From contig NZ_JAENZZ010000001.1 in NCBI RefSeq assembly GCF_016612865.1, positions 124,001 through 188,000 on the forward strand: a DNA stretch of 64,000 bases, read 5' to 3'. The translations under genes were made by a program, and so were the position numbers. Shown one piece after another: positions 1 through 9,056 of this stretch (position 1 is its first letter; every line of letters begins with the position of its first letter). Source of the DNA: Blastococcus sp. TML/M2B. GTDB lineage: Bacteria > Actinomycetota > Actinomycetes > Mycobacteriales > Geodermatophilaceae. The notes beneath the pieces were generated by a model. That model made no database searches and was not told the DNA's origin. It was given only the letters and a program-made list of their open reading frames with translations.

Positions 1-1
1 C

Positions 2-271
2 GCGATGGGCATGGTGAACCGCGTCGTCCCCCACGCGGAGCTGGAGGCCACCGCCCTGGAGTGGGGGAAGAAGATCGTGGCGAAGTCCCCGACCGCCCAG
101 CGGATGCTCAAGTACTCGTTCAACCTCATCGACGACGGCCTGGTCGGCCAGCAGCTCTTCGCCGGCGAGACAACCCGGTTGGCCTACATGGCCGAGGAGG
201 CCGTCGAGGGCCGGGACGCCTTCCTGGAGAAGCGCGACCCGGACTTCTCGCAGTTCCCCTGGCACGTCTGA
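2..271 (+). CDS. MenB-type enoyl-CoA hydratase/isomerase, C-terminal part
   Basis: This is the last ~89 codons of a crotonase-superfamily enzyme; the 5' part lies outside the window. The stretch GMVNRVVP, followed by an SPTA segment and the ending EKRDPDFSQFPW, is the C-terminal signature of 1,4-dihydroxy-2-naphthoyl-CoA synthase (MenB) and its close relative 2-ketocyclohexanecarboxyl-CoA hydrolase (BadI). MenB closes the second ring in menaquinone synthesis, and BadI hydrolyses an alicyclic ring in CoA-thioester degradation. The C-terminus alone cannot separate them, and the neighbouring NDMA-type alcohol dehydrogenase and TetR genes would fit a catabolic role as well. The frame is open to the left edge. 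A run of strong palindromes follows the stop and probably ends transcription. Confidence 0.75.
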   Translation, partial: AMGMVNRVVPHAELEATALEWGKKIVAKSPTAQRMLKYSFNLIDDGLVGQQLFAGETTRLAYMAEEAVEGRDAFLEKRDPDFSQFPWHV

Positions 272-272
272 C

Positions 273-358
273 GGACTTTCGGTACAGAAAGTCCCGTCAG
301 TAGGGGGACTTTCGGTACAGAAAGTCCCGGAGAGAAGCGACTTTCGGTACCGAAAGTC
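273..358. repeat. three tandem copies of a near-perfect palindrome
   Basis: Three palindromes sit at 273-294, 305-328 and 339-358. The last is a perfect inverted repeat with core ACTTTCGGTACCGAAAGT; the first two differ by one base in the centre (GGTACAG). They begin one base after the upstream stop codon and end before the ribosome binding site of the next gene, so they may act as tandem hairpin terminators. Being tandem and nearly symmetric they could instead be operator sites. Confidence 0.7.
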
Positions 359-380
359 CCGGAGAGAGGCGGAGGCGCAC

Positions 381-713
381 GTGATCGTCGAGGTGGTGAC
401 GGGCGCGGACGAGCGGCCCGAGGCGCGGGTGGTCGACATCGACGACCTGAGCCGGGTCGTCCTGGCCCTGGGTCAGGTCACGGACGACGAGGCCGCGGAG
501 GTGCTGGAGCGCTCGGGTCTGGGCCGGATGCAGGACGGCGGTGCCGCACTGCTGGACGCCGCGGCGCTGCGGGCGGCCGCCGAACCGCGGGCCACGGCGG
601 CCGACTGGATCACGAGCTGGGACGCCATGGTGACCCGTGCGCGGGCCGAGGGACGGCTCTCCGACGACGGCGCGACCATCCGCGTGGAGGTGGAGTCCGC
701 CGCCGGAGCGTGA
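381..713 (+). CDS. hypothetical acidic protein, 110 aa
   Basis: I do not recognise a family. The GTG start at 381 is preceded by GGAGG at 371-375, a well placed ribosome binding site, and the composition and third-position GC match the surrounding real genes. The protein is rich in Ala, Asp, Glu and Arg, has no membrane segment or signal peptide, and looks like a small soluble helical protein. It follows the palindrome array, so it may have its own promoter there or be read through from the crotonase gene. A TetR regulator gene starts about 130 bases downstream. Confidence 0.6.
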   Translation: MIVEVVTGADERPEARVVDIDDLSRVVLALGQVTDDEAAEVLERSGLGRMQDGGAALLDAAALRAAAEPRATAADWITSWDAMVTRARAEGRLSDDGATIRVEVESAAGA

Positions 714-844
714 CCGCCGCGCCGCCCACCTGCACGGATGAATCCGAACTCGCCGGTAGGAACTGGGCGCTGGGTCATTGTGGTCACTCCACTGTCAGGC
801 CAGTATGTCGCGGTGCACATCACCCGCGAGCGCGGAGACCGGTC

Positions 845-1444
845 GTGACCGGGACCCCGGGCAGACCCCTGAGCGCCGAGCTCTCCGAGCAGCTCCTGGC
901 CGTGGCCGTCGACATCCTGGCCGAGGAGGGCTGGAGCCGGCTCAACAGCGACCGCGTCGCGGCCCGCGCCCGCGCCGGCAAGGCCGGGATCTACCGCCGC
1001 TGGCCCACGATGGCCGCCCTGGCACGCGCCGCCGTGGGGCGCTTCCGGCTGGTCGAGCTGCCCGAGGACACCGGCTCCGTCCGGGGCGACCTGCGCGCGC
1101 TGGCCGACCGGTGGACCGTTCCGCTGGACCGCGAGGAGAAGGCCGCCGCCAGCATCGTCGGCGCCGCCCGCTACGACGAGCAGCTGCGCGCGGGCCTGGA
1201 CGAGGCCCTGGTCCGGCCGCTCACCGAAGCGGTCGCGACGATCGGCGAGCGCGCGCAGGCGCGCGGCGAGACCATCGAGGACGACCGGCTGGCGTTGCTC
1301 TACTCGGTGGTCGAGGCCTTCTGGTGGCAGCGCTTCACCGTGGCCGGCGACGGCGCGGTCCTGGCCGAGCAGGTGGACCGGGTCGTCGACGAGGTGCTGT
1401 GCCCGCTGGTGGAGCAGTCGGAGGACCTGCCGGTCGCCGTCTGA
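845..1444 (+). CDS. TetR-family transcriptional regulator
   Basis: This 199-residue protein has the TetR layout: an N-terminal helix-turn-helix (about residues 8-55, with the recognition segment KAGIYRRWPT typical of TetR_N proteins) followed by a variable ligand-binding and dimerisation domain. I chose the GTG at 845 because homologous sequence begins with TGTPGRP just before the first helix; the open frame runs further upstream without similarity. It is convergent with a second TetR gene, with only 12 bases between their stops. The regulated genes and ligand cannot be told from the sequence. Confidence 0.85.
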   Translation: MTGTPGRPLSAELSEQLLAVAVDILAEEGWSRLNSDRVAARARAGKAGIYRRWPTMAALARAAVGRFRLVELPEDTGSVRGDLRALADRWTVPLDREEKAAASIVGAARYDEQLRAGLDEALVRPLTEAVATIGERAQARGETIEDDRLALLYSVVEAFWWQRFTVAGDGAVLAEQVDRVVDEVLCPLVEQSEDLPVAV

Positions 1445-1456
1445 CCGCGACTCAGC

Positions 1457-2155
1457 TCAGCTGACGCGGACGTGCGCGGCGAAATCGGGCGCGACCAGGT
1501 CGTTGATCGCGTCGGACCCGTCCTGCAGCCGGGCGAACAGCCGCTGGCCGATCTGCTCGACGGCGGCGGCCGCCTCGGCGGCACCGAGCCCCTCCATGAT
1601 CCGCAGCCGGTTCTCGACGACGAGCACCCGGACGACGGAGAGCCAGATGGCGGCCGTCAGCGGCGCGGCGATCGCGGGGTGCAGCGGGCGGGTCGGGTCG
1701 TCGGGGTCGCTGCTCTCCCACGCCTCCAGCAGCGCGTCGGACAGCCGCCGCTCGGCGTCGAGGACGAGCAGCCGGTTGTACGTGCGCAGGGTCTCGGACG
1801 CCTGGATGGTGGCCCGGAAGGAGCGCTCCTCCGCGGAGCCCATGCGGCGGAGCTGGCCGGTCATGAACGTGAGCAGGTGGCTGCGCAGCGCGGTGAGCGG
1901 TGTGGTGCCGGGCTCGCGGTCGATGACCGAGCCCGCGATCGCCTCGACCCACGGCACCCGGCCGTCGAAGAAGAGCTCCTCCTTCGTGGCGAAGTGGTTG
2001 AACACCGTCTGGACGGCGACGTCGGCCTCGCGCGCGACGTCCGCGATGGTGACGCAGTCGAATCCGCGGGCGGCGAAGAGGCGGTGCGCCGTGGTGCGGA
2101 CCAGCTGACGGGTCTGGGCCTTCTTCTGCGCACGACGATCCACAAGATCACTCAC
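1457..2155 (-). CDS. TetR-family transcriptional regulator, divergent from the alcohol dehydrogenase
   Basis: The 232-residue protein has a clear TetR_N helix-turn-helix at about residues 10-60 (VTIADVAREADVAVQTVFNHF) and an all-helical C-terminal domain. The start is a GTG at 2155, giving an N-terminus SDLVDRRAQKKAQ; the frame is open upstream but without family similarity. It is transcribed away from the NDMA-type alcohol dehydrogenase gene at 2334, so it is the best candidate regulator of that gene. The inverted repeat GTAT-GG-ATAC at 2157-2166 overlaps the region just before the start codon and could be an operator. That site assignment is inference. Confidence 0.85.
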   Translation of the reverse strand: MSDLVDRRAQKKAQTRQLVRTTAHRLFAARGFDCVTIADVAREADVAVQTVFNHFATKEELFFDGRVPWVEAIAGSVIDREPGTTPLTALRSHLLTFMTGQLRRMGSAEERSFRATIQASETLRTYNRLLVLDAERRLSDALLEAWESSDPDDPTRPLHPAIAAPLTAAIWLSVVRVLVVENRLRIMEGLGAAEAAAAVEQIGQRLFARLQDGSDAINDLVAPDFAAHVRVS

Positions 2156-2333
2156 TGTATGGATACTAGACACCCAACGTATTCGGCGCTGCCGCCCGGG
2201 CGCCGCTACCGGTGAGACTCGCATCTCGTCACGGAGTGTCGCGGCGCACCCCGCCGGTCGGCTCCTGTGCGATCGTGCCGCAACCACGGTCCCGCGAGTG
2301 CCGGGCGCCGACGTCGAGCGGGGGAGTCGCAGG

Positions 2334-3443
2334 ATGAGGACCAGAGCAGCGGTGATGCGGGCACCGGAGACCGACTGGGACATCGTCGAGCTCGACCTGG
2401 TCGACCCCGGCCCGGGCGAGGTGCTGGTCGAGATGGCCTTCGCCGGCATGTGCCACTCCGACGAGCACCTGCGGCACGGGCCCGGCGTCCGGCCGATCGT
2501 CGGCGGGCACGAGGGCTCCGGGGTGGTGCAGGCCGTCGGTGCCGGCGTCACCTCCGTCGCCCCGGGCGACCACGTCATCACCAGCTTCCTGCCGGCGTGC
2601 GGGCTGTGCCGGTACTGCGCCCGCGGGAAGTCCAACCTCTGCGACAAGGGCGCCACCATCGGCACCGGGCAGCTGCCCTCGGGCACCTTCCCCTTCTCGC
2701 TCGACGGCCAGTCGTTCGGCGGGTTCTGCATGGTCGGGGCGTTCGCCCGCCACTCGGTGCTCAGCGAGTTCTCCTGCATCCGGATCGACCCGTCGGTGGC
2801 GCTGGACACCGCGGCGCTGCTGGCCTGCAGCGTGCCCACCGGCTGGGGCTCGGCGGTCTACTCGGGCGGCGTGCGGCCGGGGGACACGGTCGTGATCGTC
2901 GGCCTGGGCGGGGTCGGCGCCAACGCGGTGCAGGGCGCGGTGCACGCGGGCGCGCTGCACGTCATCGGCGTCGACCCGGTGGCGATGAAGCGGGAGTTCG
3001 CCGAGTCGCTCGGTGCCACGGTGACGGTGGCCGGCGCGGAGGAGGCGGCCGAGCTGGCCCGCAGCCTGTCCCGCGGCACGGGCGCCGACGTCGTCGTCCT
3101 GACCGTGGGCAAGCTGACCGCCGAGGCCTACGCCGGTGCGATGTCCTGCCTGGGCAAGGCCGGGACGATGGTGCTCACCGCGCTCCCCGACGAGCAGAAG
3201 GACGGCCGGCTGTCCCTCAACGGGCCGATGGCGACGGTCTACGAGCAGCGCATCCAGGGCTCGCTGTACGGCTCGTGCAACGCCCGCACCGACATCCCGC
3301 GGCTGCTGCAGATGCACGAGGAGGGCCGGCTGGAGCTCGACCGGCTCATCACCCGCCGCTACTCCCTCGACGAGCTCAACCAGGGGTACCGCGACCAGGC
3401 GGCCGGCGAGATCGTCCGCGGGCTGCTCGTCCACACCGATTGA
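2334..3443 (+). CDS. NDMA-dependent (mycofactocin-associated) zinc alcohol dehydrogenase
   Basis: A 369-residue medium-chain dehydrogenase/reductase that should oxidise an alcohol to an aldehyde. Visible zinc features are the catalytic ligands Cys40 (CHSDEH) and His59 (GGHEG) and four structural cysteines at about 89, 92, 95 and 103 (CGLCRYC and a Cys eight residues on). The nucleotide-binding turn is GLGGVG near residue 195. The overall sequence matches the NDMA-dependent family, which keeps NAD tightly bound and is thought to be re-oxidised through mycofactocin. The ATG at 2334 has GGGGGAG seven bases upstream. A TetR gene is divergent and a HAD phosphatase gene follows 29 bases downstream. 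Confidence 0.85.
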   Translation: MRTRAAVMRAPETDWDIVELDLVDPGPGEVLVEMAFAGMCHSDEHLRHGPGVRPIVGGHEGSGVVQAVGAGVTSVAPGDHVITSFLPACGLCRYCARGKSNLCDKGATIGTGQLPSGTFPFSLDGQSFGGFCMVGAFARHSVLSEFSCIRIDPSVALDTAALLACSVPTGWGSAVYSGGVRPGDTVVIVGLGGVGANAVQGAVHAGALHVIGVDPVAMKREFAESLGATVTVAGAEEAAELARSLSRGTGADVVVLTVGKLTAEAYAGAMSCLGKAGTMVLTALPDEQKDGRLSLNGPMATVYEQRIQGSLYGSCNARTDIPRLLQMHEEGRLELDRLITRRYSLDELNQGYRDQAAGEIVRGLLVHTD

Positions 3444-3472
3444 GGACGGCGGGGCGTGGGCAGCCTCGCGGC

Positions 3473-4138
3473 ATGAGCTCCCCGCGCATCGTCGTCCTCG
3501 ACGTGGACGGCACCCTGGTCGACACCAACTACCAGCACGCGCTCGCCTGGTACCGGGCGCTCCGGTCGCTGGGCGAGACGTTCCCGGTCTGGCGCATCCA
3601 CCGGCTGATCGGCATGGGTGGTGACCAGCTGGTGTCCGCCCTCGGCGGGGACGAGGTGGAGCAGCGGATCGGGGACGCCGCCCGCGAGCGCTGGGTCGAG
3701 GAGGTCGACCCGATGATGGGCGAGACGGCGCTGCTGCCCGGCGCGCGAGAGCTCGTCGTGGCCCTGAAGGAGCGCGGGCACCGGGTCGTGCTGGCCAGCT
3801 CGGGCAAGCCGCACCACGTCGACCGCGCGCTGGACCTGCTCGACGCCCGCGACCTCGCCGACGCCTGGACCACCAGCGAGGACGTCGAGGCGACCAAGCC
3901 CGCGCCGGACCTGCTGCAGGTCGCGCTGAAGAAGCTGGGCGAGCCGGTGGACGCGCCGAGCGTCGTCATCGGCGACTCGGTCTACGACGTCGAGGCGGCG
4001 AAGAACGCGGGGATGCCGGCGATCGTCGTGCGCTCCGGCGGCTTCGGGGACGACGAGCTGCGCGACGCCGGGGCCGTCGGCATCCACGACACCCCCGCCG
4101 ACCTTGTCGCCGCCCTGGACGACCTCGACCTGCTCTGA
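3473..4138 (+). CDS. HAD-superfamily hydrolase (beta-phosphoglucomutase/phosphatase type)
   Basis: A 221-residue haloacid-dehalogenase phosphatase. Motif I is DVDGTLVDT (nucleophile Asp10, acid/base Asp12), motif II is LASSG near residue 103, the motif III Lys lies in TKPAPD, and motif IV is GDSVYD, so all catalytic residues are present. The helical cap between motifs I and II resembles phosphoglycolate phosphatase and beta-phosphoglucomutase proteins. The substrate is unknown, probably a small phosphorylated metabolite in the cytoplasm. It starts 29 bases after the alcohol dehydrogenase stop and is probably cotranscribed with it. Repeated palindromes separate it from the convergent phosphodiesterase gene. 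Confidence 0.8.
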   Translation: MSSPRIVVLDVDGTLVDTNYQHALAWYRALRSLGETFPVWRIHRLIGMGGDQLVSALGGDEVEQRIGDAARERWVEEVDPMMGETALLPGARELVVALKERGHRVVLASSGKPHHVDRALDLLDARDLADAWTTSEDVEATKPAPDLLQVALKKLGEPVDAPSVVIGDSVYDVEAAKNAGMPAIVVRSGGFGDDELRDAGAVGIHDTPADLVAALDDLDLL

Positions 4139-4146
4139 CGGTTCCG

Positions 4147-4247
4147 CCCACATCGGCGATCCGGGGCCCATGGAGCGCGGGAAGGCCCCACATCGCCGAT
4201 GTGGGCGGCACGGGGCGCGGGAACGCCCCACATCGCCGATGTGGGGC
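4147..4247. repeat. tandem ~39-bp repeat built on the palindrome CCCACATCGCCGATGTGGG
   Basis: Between two convergent genes there are three tandem units of about 39-40 bp. Units 2 and 3 contain perfect palindromes at 4187-4205 and 4225-4247; in unit 1 (from 4147) only the left arm is preserved. The units share the linker GGGCGCGGGAA or close variants. Position between two 3' ends suggests a bidirectional terminator, although no T-run follows. Confidence 0.7.
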
Positions 4248-4257
4248 GGCTGGCGGG

Positions 4258-5100
4258 TCAGGAGGCGGCGGAGGTCCCGCGGCCCAGCCGGCGCAGCATC
4301 TCGTCGGGGTGGTCGGTGATGACGGCGTCGACGCCGAGCTCGCGCATCAGGTCCATGTCGGCGGTCTTGTTCACCGTCCAGACGTGCACCTGCTTGCCGG
4401 CGGCGTGGGCGTCGGCGACGAAGCCGGGGTCGGCGCGGATCACCGCGACCGCCGGGCCCAGGGCGGTGGCGTTGCCCTGCAGCAGCTCCCGGCGCACCGG
4501 TCGCAGCCGCTTCCCGATGAGCTGCACGGTGGGGATCCCCGGCGCCAGCTCCGCCATCCGCCGCACCGCGAGCTGCGAGAAGCTCATCATCCGGACGGCG
4601 GGGCGCCCGGCCCACTCGACCGGGCGGCCGCCGGTCAGCAGCCCGTACCGGCGCAGGCTCTCGACCAGCGCCTCCTCGACCTTGCGGGTGTGCCGGGTCG
4701 GGTGCTTGGTCTCGATCGCCAGGCGCAGGCTGCCCGGCGTCGCGGTGATGTACTCGAGCAGCCGGTCGAGGGTGAGCACCAGCCCGTTCTCGAGGTCGGG
4801 CTCGTCGGTGACCGAGAGGATCTCGTCGTCGGCCCAGCGGCTGCGGCCCCGCGGCTTGCGCGCCCCGAACTGGTACTGCTCCAGCTCCTCGAGGTGCAGC
4901 GCGGAGACGACGCCGCGGCCGTTCGACGTCCGCCGGATCTGCCGGTCGTGCACGCACACCAGCACCCCGTCACGGGTCAGGCGCACGTCGCACTCGACGG
5001 CGTCTGCGCCGACGGCCGCGGCCTGGCGGTAGGCGGCGAGCGTGTGCTCCGGCGCCTCGGCGGTGGCGCCGCGGTGGGCGACGACCTCGACGGCGGTCAA
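4258..5100 (-). CDS. glycerophosphodiester phosphodiesterase
   Basis: This 280-residue protein carries the GDPD signature: VVAHRG near the N-terminus (catalytic His), ECDVRLTRDGVLVCVHD with the metal-binding Glu and Asp and the second His, IETKH in the middle and VWTVNK near the C-terminus. It should hydrolyse glycerophosphodiesters to glycerol-3-phosphate and an alcohol. No signal peptide is visible, so it is probably cytoplasmic. I place the start at TTG 5100, just before the domain; a GTG about 60 bases upstream is in frame, and neither has a strong ribosome binding site. It is convergent with the HAD gene. Confidence 0.8.
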   Translation of the reverse strand: MTAVEVVAHRGATAEAPEHTLAAYRQAAAVGADAVECDVRLTRDGVLVCVHDRQIRRTSNGRGVVSALHLEELEQYQFGARKPRGRSRWADDEILSVTDEPDLENGLVLTLDRLLEYITATPGSLRLAIETKHPTRHTRKVEEALVESLRRYGLLTGGRPVEWAGRPAVRMMSFSQLAVRRMAELAPGIPTVQLIGKRLRPVRRELLQGNATALGPAVAVIRADPGFVADAHAAGKQVHVWTVNKTADMDLMRELGVDAVITDHPDEMLRRLGRGTSAAS

Positions 5101-5178
5101 CGGGGGAGGGCGGGATGAACGACGAGCACGGGTCGATCCTCCCCGTCGTCGCCCGGTCACGCGAGAGGGCAGGCCGGA

Positions 5179-5204
5179 GGGGCGGAAATGGCCCTTTCTG
5201 CCCC
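5179..5204. terminator. hairpin downstream of gpgS
   Basis: A stem of ten pairs (GGGGCGGAAA with TTTCTGCCCC, one G-T pair) around a six-base loop lies seven bases past the gpgS stop codon. There is no T-run. The same hairpin type recurs at 9959-9984 in the same position relative to another stop codon, which supports a termination or 3'-end role. Confidence 0.6.
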
Positions 5205-5210
5205 GGGGGG

Positions 5211-6218
5211 TCAGCCGGCGAGGCCGGCCGCGCGGGCGCGGTACTCCGGCACGGTGAGCATCGGCGGCCGCTCGTCGAGGGCCACCGCGGTGCTCCGGGG
5301 CACGAACGCCGCGCCGTCGTGCCGGTACTGGGTGAGCAGCCCGCCGGCGGCCGGCGCCGTCCCCGCGCGGGCCAGCACCGTCGCGACCACCTGCCCGGCC
5401 ATCGCGCCGAGCGCCTCCTGGCTCTGCGAGCTGTGCCGGCGCTCCCCGAGGTCGACCTGGGCAAGCGCCCCCAGCCCGACGAGCTCCAGCAGGTCGACGA
5501 GCAGCCCCACCTCGACGCCGTACGCGCCGGCGAACGGCACCCGCTCCAGCGCCGACCGGCGGCCCGCGTACTCGCCCCCCAGCGGCTGCACGAACCCGGC
5601 CAGCTCCGGCCACAGCGCGTTGAGCAGCGGCCGCGCGGTCAGCTCGGTCACCCGCCCGCCGCCCGACGGCGCGCTCACGCCGTCGATCTCCAGCGGCCGG
5701 GTGTAGCAGCCCTTCACGAACTGGACCGTGGGATCGGTCAGCAGCGGGCCGAGCAGCCCGGGCACGAAGTGGGCGACGTCGCCGCGCAGGTCCGAGTCCA
5801 GGAAGACGACGACGTCGCCGGTGGTCGCGGCGAGCGACTTCCACAGCGCCTCGCCCTTGCCGGGGCGGTTGCCGTGCGCGGGCAGCACGTCCGCGGTGGC
5901 GACGACGTCGGCGCCGGCGGCGCGGGCGACGGCCGCGGTCGCGTCGGTGGAGTCGGAGTCGACGACGAGCAGCTCGTCGACCAGCGGCGTGCGGTGCACC
6001 CACCGCGAGGCGATGTCGGCCACGAGCGGGCCGATCGTCGCCTGCTCGTCGCGGGCGGGCAGGACCACGCTGACGCGGGTGCCGGTGCGCCGTTTCGCGG
6101 TCAGCAGGGCCTCGGCGTCGATGGCGGCGAGGGTGCGGGCGGACGTGGTGCGGCTCCGGAACCAGGCTCGGGCGTCGGGTCGCACGGCCTCACTGTCGAC
6201 CACGATCCCGCTTCGCAC
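5211..6218 (-). CDS. gpgS: glucosyl-3-phosphoglycerate synthase (GT81)
   Basis: A 335-residue GT-A glycosyltransferase that closely follows mycobacterial GpgS: VSVVLPARDEQATI at the nucleotide-binding start, the RPGKGEALWKSL segment, FLDSDL with the DxD-type metal site, GGGRVTELTARPLL, QPLGGEYAGRR and YGVEVGLL. GpgS transfers glucose to 3-phosphoglycerate, the first step of glucosylglycerate and methylglucose lipopolysaccharide synthesis. The start is uncertain: GTG 6218 has AGGGCAG just upstream, and GTG 6203 is also possible. No gpgP phosphatase sits directly beside it, although the HAD protein at 3473 is a nearby phosphatase of unknown substrate. A hairpin follows the stop. Confidence 0.85.
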   Translation of the reverse strand: MRSGIVVDSEAVRPDARAWFRSRTTSARTLAAIDAEALLTAKRRTGTRVSVVLPARDEQATIGPLVADIASRWVHRTPLVDELLVVDSDSTDATAAVARAAGADVVATADVLPAHGNRPGKGEALWKSLAATTGDVVVFLDSDLRGDVAHFVPGLLGPLLTDPTVQFVKGCYTRPLEIDGVSAPSGGGRVTELTARPLLNALWPELAGFVQPLGGEYAGRRSALERVPFAGAYGVEVGLLVDLLELVGLGALAQVDLGERRHSSQSQEALGAMAGQVVATVLARAGTAPAAGGLLTQYRHDGAAFVPRSTAVALDERPPMLTVPEYRARAAGLAG

Positions 6219-6259
6219 CACTGCCCTGTGAGGCTGTTCACCCGCCCGCCGCCCCGCGG

Positions 6260-8409
6260 TCACCTCCGCAGCGCCGCCCCGTCCGCGTCCAGCGCGCGCC
6301 GGCTCTGCTCGCCGACGGCCGCCCCCTCGCCGTCGGGCTCGGGGTGGCCCAGGTCGGTGAGCCAGCCGCGCAGCACCCGGTGCAGCTGCTCGGCGCCGAC
6401 CACCTCGCCGGGCGCGGCCCAGTCGGCGGGGTGGGCGAGGAAGGCGCGCTGCTGCGGCCCGCCCAGCCCGCCGTGCGAGCCGACGTGCGGCTCGAAGGCC
6501 GGCACGCCTCGTCGGTGTCGGGGTCGTAGCGGCTGTTGATGAGCAGGTCGGGGCAGTGCGGGAAGGACGACGTGCGGGCGACCAGCGCCGCCGCGTGCGG
6601 GCCGTAGGGGAGCAGCGGGTCGGTGCCCTCCACCTCGCCGGTGCGCAGCCGGTGCACGCCTTCCCGCCCGAGGACGACGGGGCCGGACTCCGCCGACTGC
6701 ACGAGCACGAACCCGACGCCGTCGTGGTCGACCAGGCCGGGCAGGAGGTCGGGCCAGCGCTGCTCGATCTCCTGCAGCGTCGCGCGGCCGGGGATGCCGG
6801 GGAACGACACCGACGCGCAGTGCCCGGAGACCGCGCACACGACCCCGGGGGCGACCTGCGGCACCTCCGCCGTCCCCGGTCCGGACGGCGGGCTGCCGGG
6901 GGCGGCGTCCTGCACGCGCTGCTGCAGCCGGCGGGCGATCGGCCCACCCTCGCCCATCGCCGCGCCCAGCAACCAGCCCTCCGCCGTCCGCCGGCTGTCC
7001 CGGGGGCCGGAGAGGTGCCGCTTCCGGGGGACCACGGGGGCGCCGCACAGCGAGCCGACGAGCTCCTCGACGGAGTAGCCGAACCGGTCGGCGAACGACC
7101 AGCCCTGGGTCTGCCCGTGGTCGGAGAGCAGCACCAGCGCGTACGGGCGGGGGGCGAGCGCGGCGGCGCGGTGCAGGCGGCCGATCTGCTGGTCGATGCT
7201 GCGCAGCACCTCGAGGGTGTCGGCCCGCTCGACGCCGGAGTGGTGGGCGACCTCGTCGTAGCCCACGAAGTCGGCGTAGACCACCGGGCGCCCGGCCATC
7301 ATGTCCTCCAGCAGGCCTGCGACGACGACGTCGCGCGCCAGCACCGTCGTCCCCGCGCGGGCCAGCGGGTACAGCCCGCCGCGCGGCACCCGCGGGCGGA
7401 CGTCGGCGCGCCGCTGCCGGGAGGCCGCGGTCAGCTCGCGGACGACGTCGGCCAGCGCCACCCCCAGCGTGCGGACGGCGTTCACCGGATTGGCGAAGTA
7501 GGCGTAGTAGCCCGCGCCGACGCGGTCGCGCCCGCGGCGCCGCCGCCGCGCCCCGGCCGGGACGACGTGCGCCAGCGAGCTGAGCGTGAGGCTGACGTGG
7601 CGGGCGTCGCCGGTGAACAGGTTGCCGCGGCCGGCGCCGTCGCCGGCGAGCAGGCCGCGCCCGTCGGAGTGCCGGCGCTCGATCTCGGCGGCGTCCCGCG
7701 GGTTGGAGACCTGGACCAGCCGGTCGCGCTCCTTCTCGTACCAGCGGAAGGCGGGCACGTCGTGGTTGGAGCCGTGCAGGATCCCGCAGACGCTGGCGCC
7801 GGTCTGCGAGCTCCAGTCGGTGTGCCACGAGGTGAGCACGTGGCTGCCGGCGCGCAGCCAGGCGGCCAGCGTGGGCATCGAGCCGTCGCGGACGGCGCGG
7901 CGGGCGGTGTCGTGGCCGAGCCCGTCGATCTGGAGGAACAGCACGCCCGGGGGGAGCGGCCCGGCGGCGGGGGAGCCGGCGGCCCGGCGGCGGGCGCGGC
8001 GGAAGAAGACCTCGTCCTCGTCGACGGCGAGCAGGCTGTTGATCGCCCCCGAGACCCCGGCCATGGCCACCACCACGACGACCGAGGTCCCGAAGCTGGT
8101 CACCTCGACGCCGGGGATGGCGTTGAAGAGGGCCAGCACGCCGGCGCCCAGCAGCAGGAAGCCGCCGAGGCCGAGGGTGAGGAAGGCGACGGGCAGGGCG
8201 ATCCGCAGCACCAGCGGCCAGACGCCGGCGGTGAGCACGCCGAGCAGCAGGGCGGCGACCGGCGGCTGCCACCACGAGCGCATCGCGAACCCGTCGAGCC
8301 AGGTGTCCAGAGCGGCGAGGGCGCCGGTGGCCAGCGCCCAGGTGAGCAGGACGCGGGCGATGCCGCGGCCGGCCCGCAGCAGCCGGCCGCCGGGAGGAGG
8401 CGCGGTCAC
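6260..8409 (-). CDS. membrane-anchored alkaline-phosphatase-superfamily phosphodiesterase (frameshift near 6505)
   Basis: The N-terminal ~150 residues hold about four membrane segments, followed by a type I phosphodiesterase/nucleotide pyrophosphatase domain. Metal and nucleophile motifs are visible: FLQIDGLGHD, the SSQTGAS nucleophile segment, FVGYDEVAHHSG and LLSDHGQTQG. The reading frame breaks at about 6504-6507. Up to INSRYDPDTDE it is in one frame, then PAFEPHVGSHGGLGGPQ continues in another, down to the stop at 6260. One missing base restores a 716-residue protein, so this is a sequencing indel or a recent mutation. The GTG start at 8409 overlaps the stop of the DedA gene (GTGA), so translation is coupled. 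Substrate unknown. Confidence 0.75.
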
Positions 8410-9056
8410 CGGGCGTCGCTCGGCGCCGGCTCGGGCTCCGGATCGAGCTCGGGGTCGGTCTGCGGCTGGGGAGCCGCCCGCCGCCGGCGGCGTGCCCCGA
8501 CGGCGTTGAGCAGGAGGCCGACCAGCAGCACGAGCAGCGTCGCGATGAGGACGGCGACCAGCGGGGAGTCGAAGACGCCGCCGCTGAGCACGCCGAGCAG
8601 CGCGTAGGCCAGCGCCCACAGCAGGGCGGCGCAGAACTGGGCGGGCAGCAGCCGCTTCCACGGGTAGCTGAGCGCGCCGGCGGCCACGAGCACCGGGATC
8701 CGCCCGGCGGGCAGCAGCCGGCCGACGACGAGGATCTGCCAGCCGTGCCGGCGGAACTGGTCGCGCACCTCCGCCAGCCGCTCGGTGTGCTGGCCCCGCA
8801 CCACCCAGCGCACCGCGGCCGGCCCGCCGGACCGGCAGACCGCGAAGGTGATCAGGTCGCCGAGCAGCGCGGCGAGGGTGGCCAGCGCCAGCACGGTGGG
8901 CAGGCCGAGGTCGTTGCTGCTCATGGCGAAGGCCGCGGCCGAGCCGACCACGGCGCCCGTGGGCACCACCGGCACGATCGAGCCCAGCAGCACGCCGAAG
9001 AACAGCAGCGGGTAGCCGACCGTCGAGGCCTGCGTGGCGGCGGCGAGCGTGCTCAC
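8406..9056 (-). CDS. DedA-family membrane protein
   Basis: A 216-residue polytopic protein of the DedA/SNARE-associated family, whose members include undecaprenyl-phosphate or phospholipid translocases. The core GDLITFAVCRSGG and the VVGRLLPAGRIPVLVAAGA segment match the conserved family loops, including the Arg in GRLLPAGR. There are about five hydrophobic segments and a charged C-terminal tail of alternating Pro, Glu and Asp. It starts at GTG 9056, overlapping the upstream metallo-hydrolase stop by four bases, and its own stop overlaps the downstream phosphodiesterase start, so all three form one coupled operon. Confidence 0.8.
   Translation of the reverse strand: MSTLAAATQASTVGYPLLFFGVLLGSIVPVVPTGAVVGSAAAFAMSSNDLGLPTVLALATLAALLGDLITFAVCRSGGPAAVRWVVRGQHTERLAEVRDQFRRHGWQILVVGRLLPAGRIPVLVAAGALSYPWKRLLPAQFCAALLWALAYALLGVLSGGVFDSPLVAVLIATLLVLLVGLLLNAVGARRRRRAAPQPQTDPELDPEPEPAPSDAR

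Noticed and set aside
273..358. CRISPR array
   Set aside because: Only three short palindromes with unequal, very short spacing, partly degenerate, and no cas genes.
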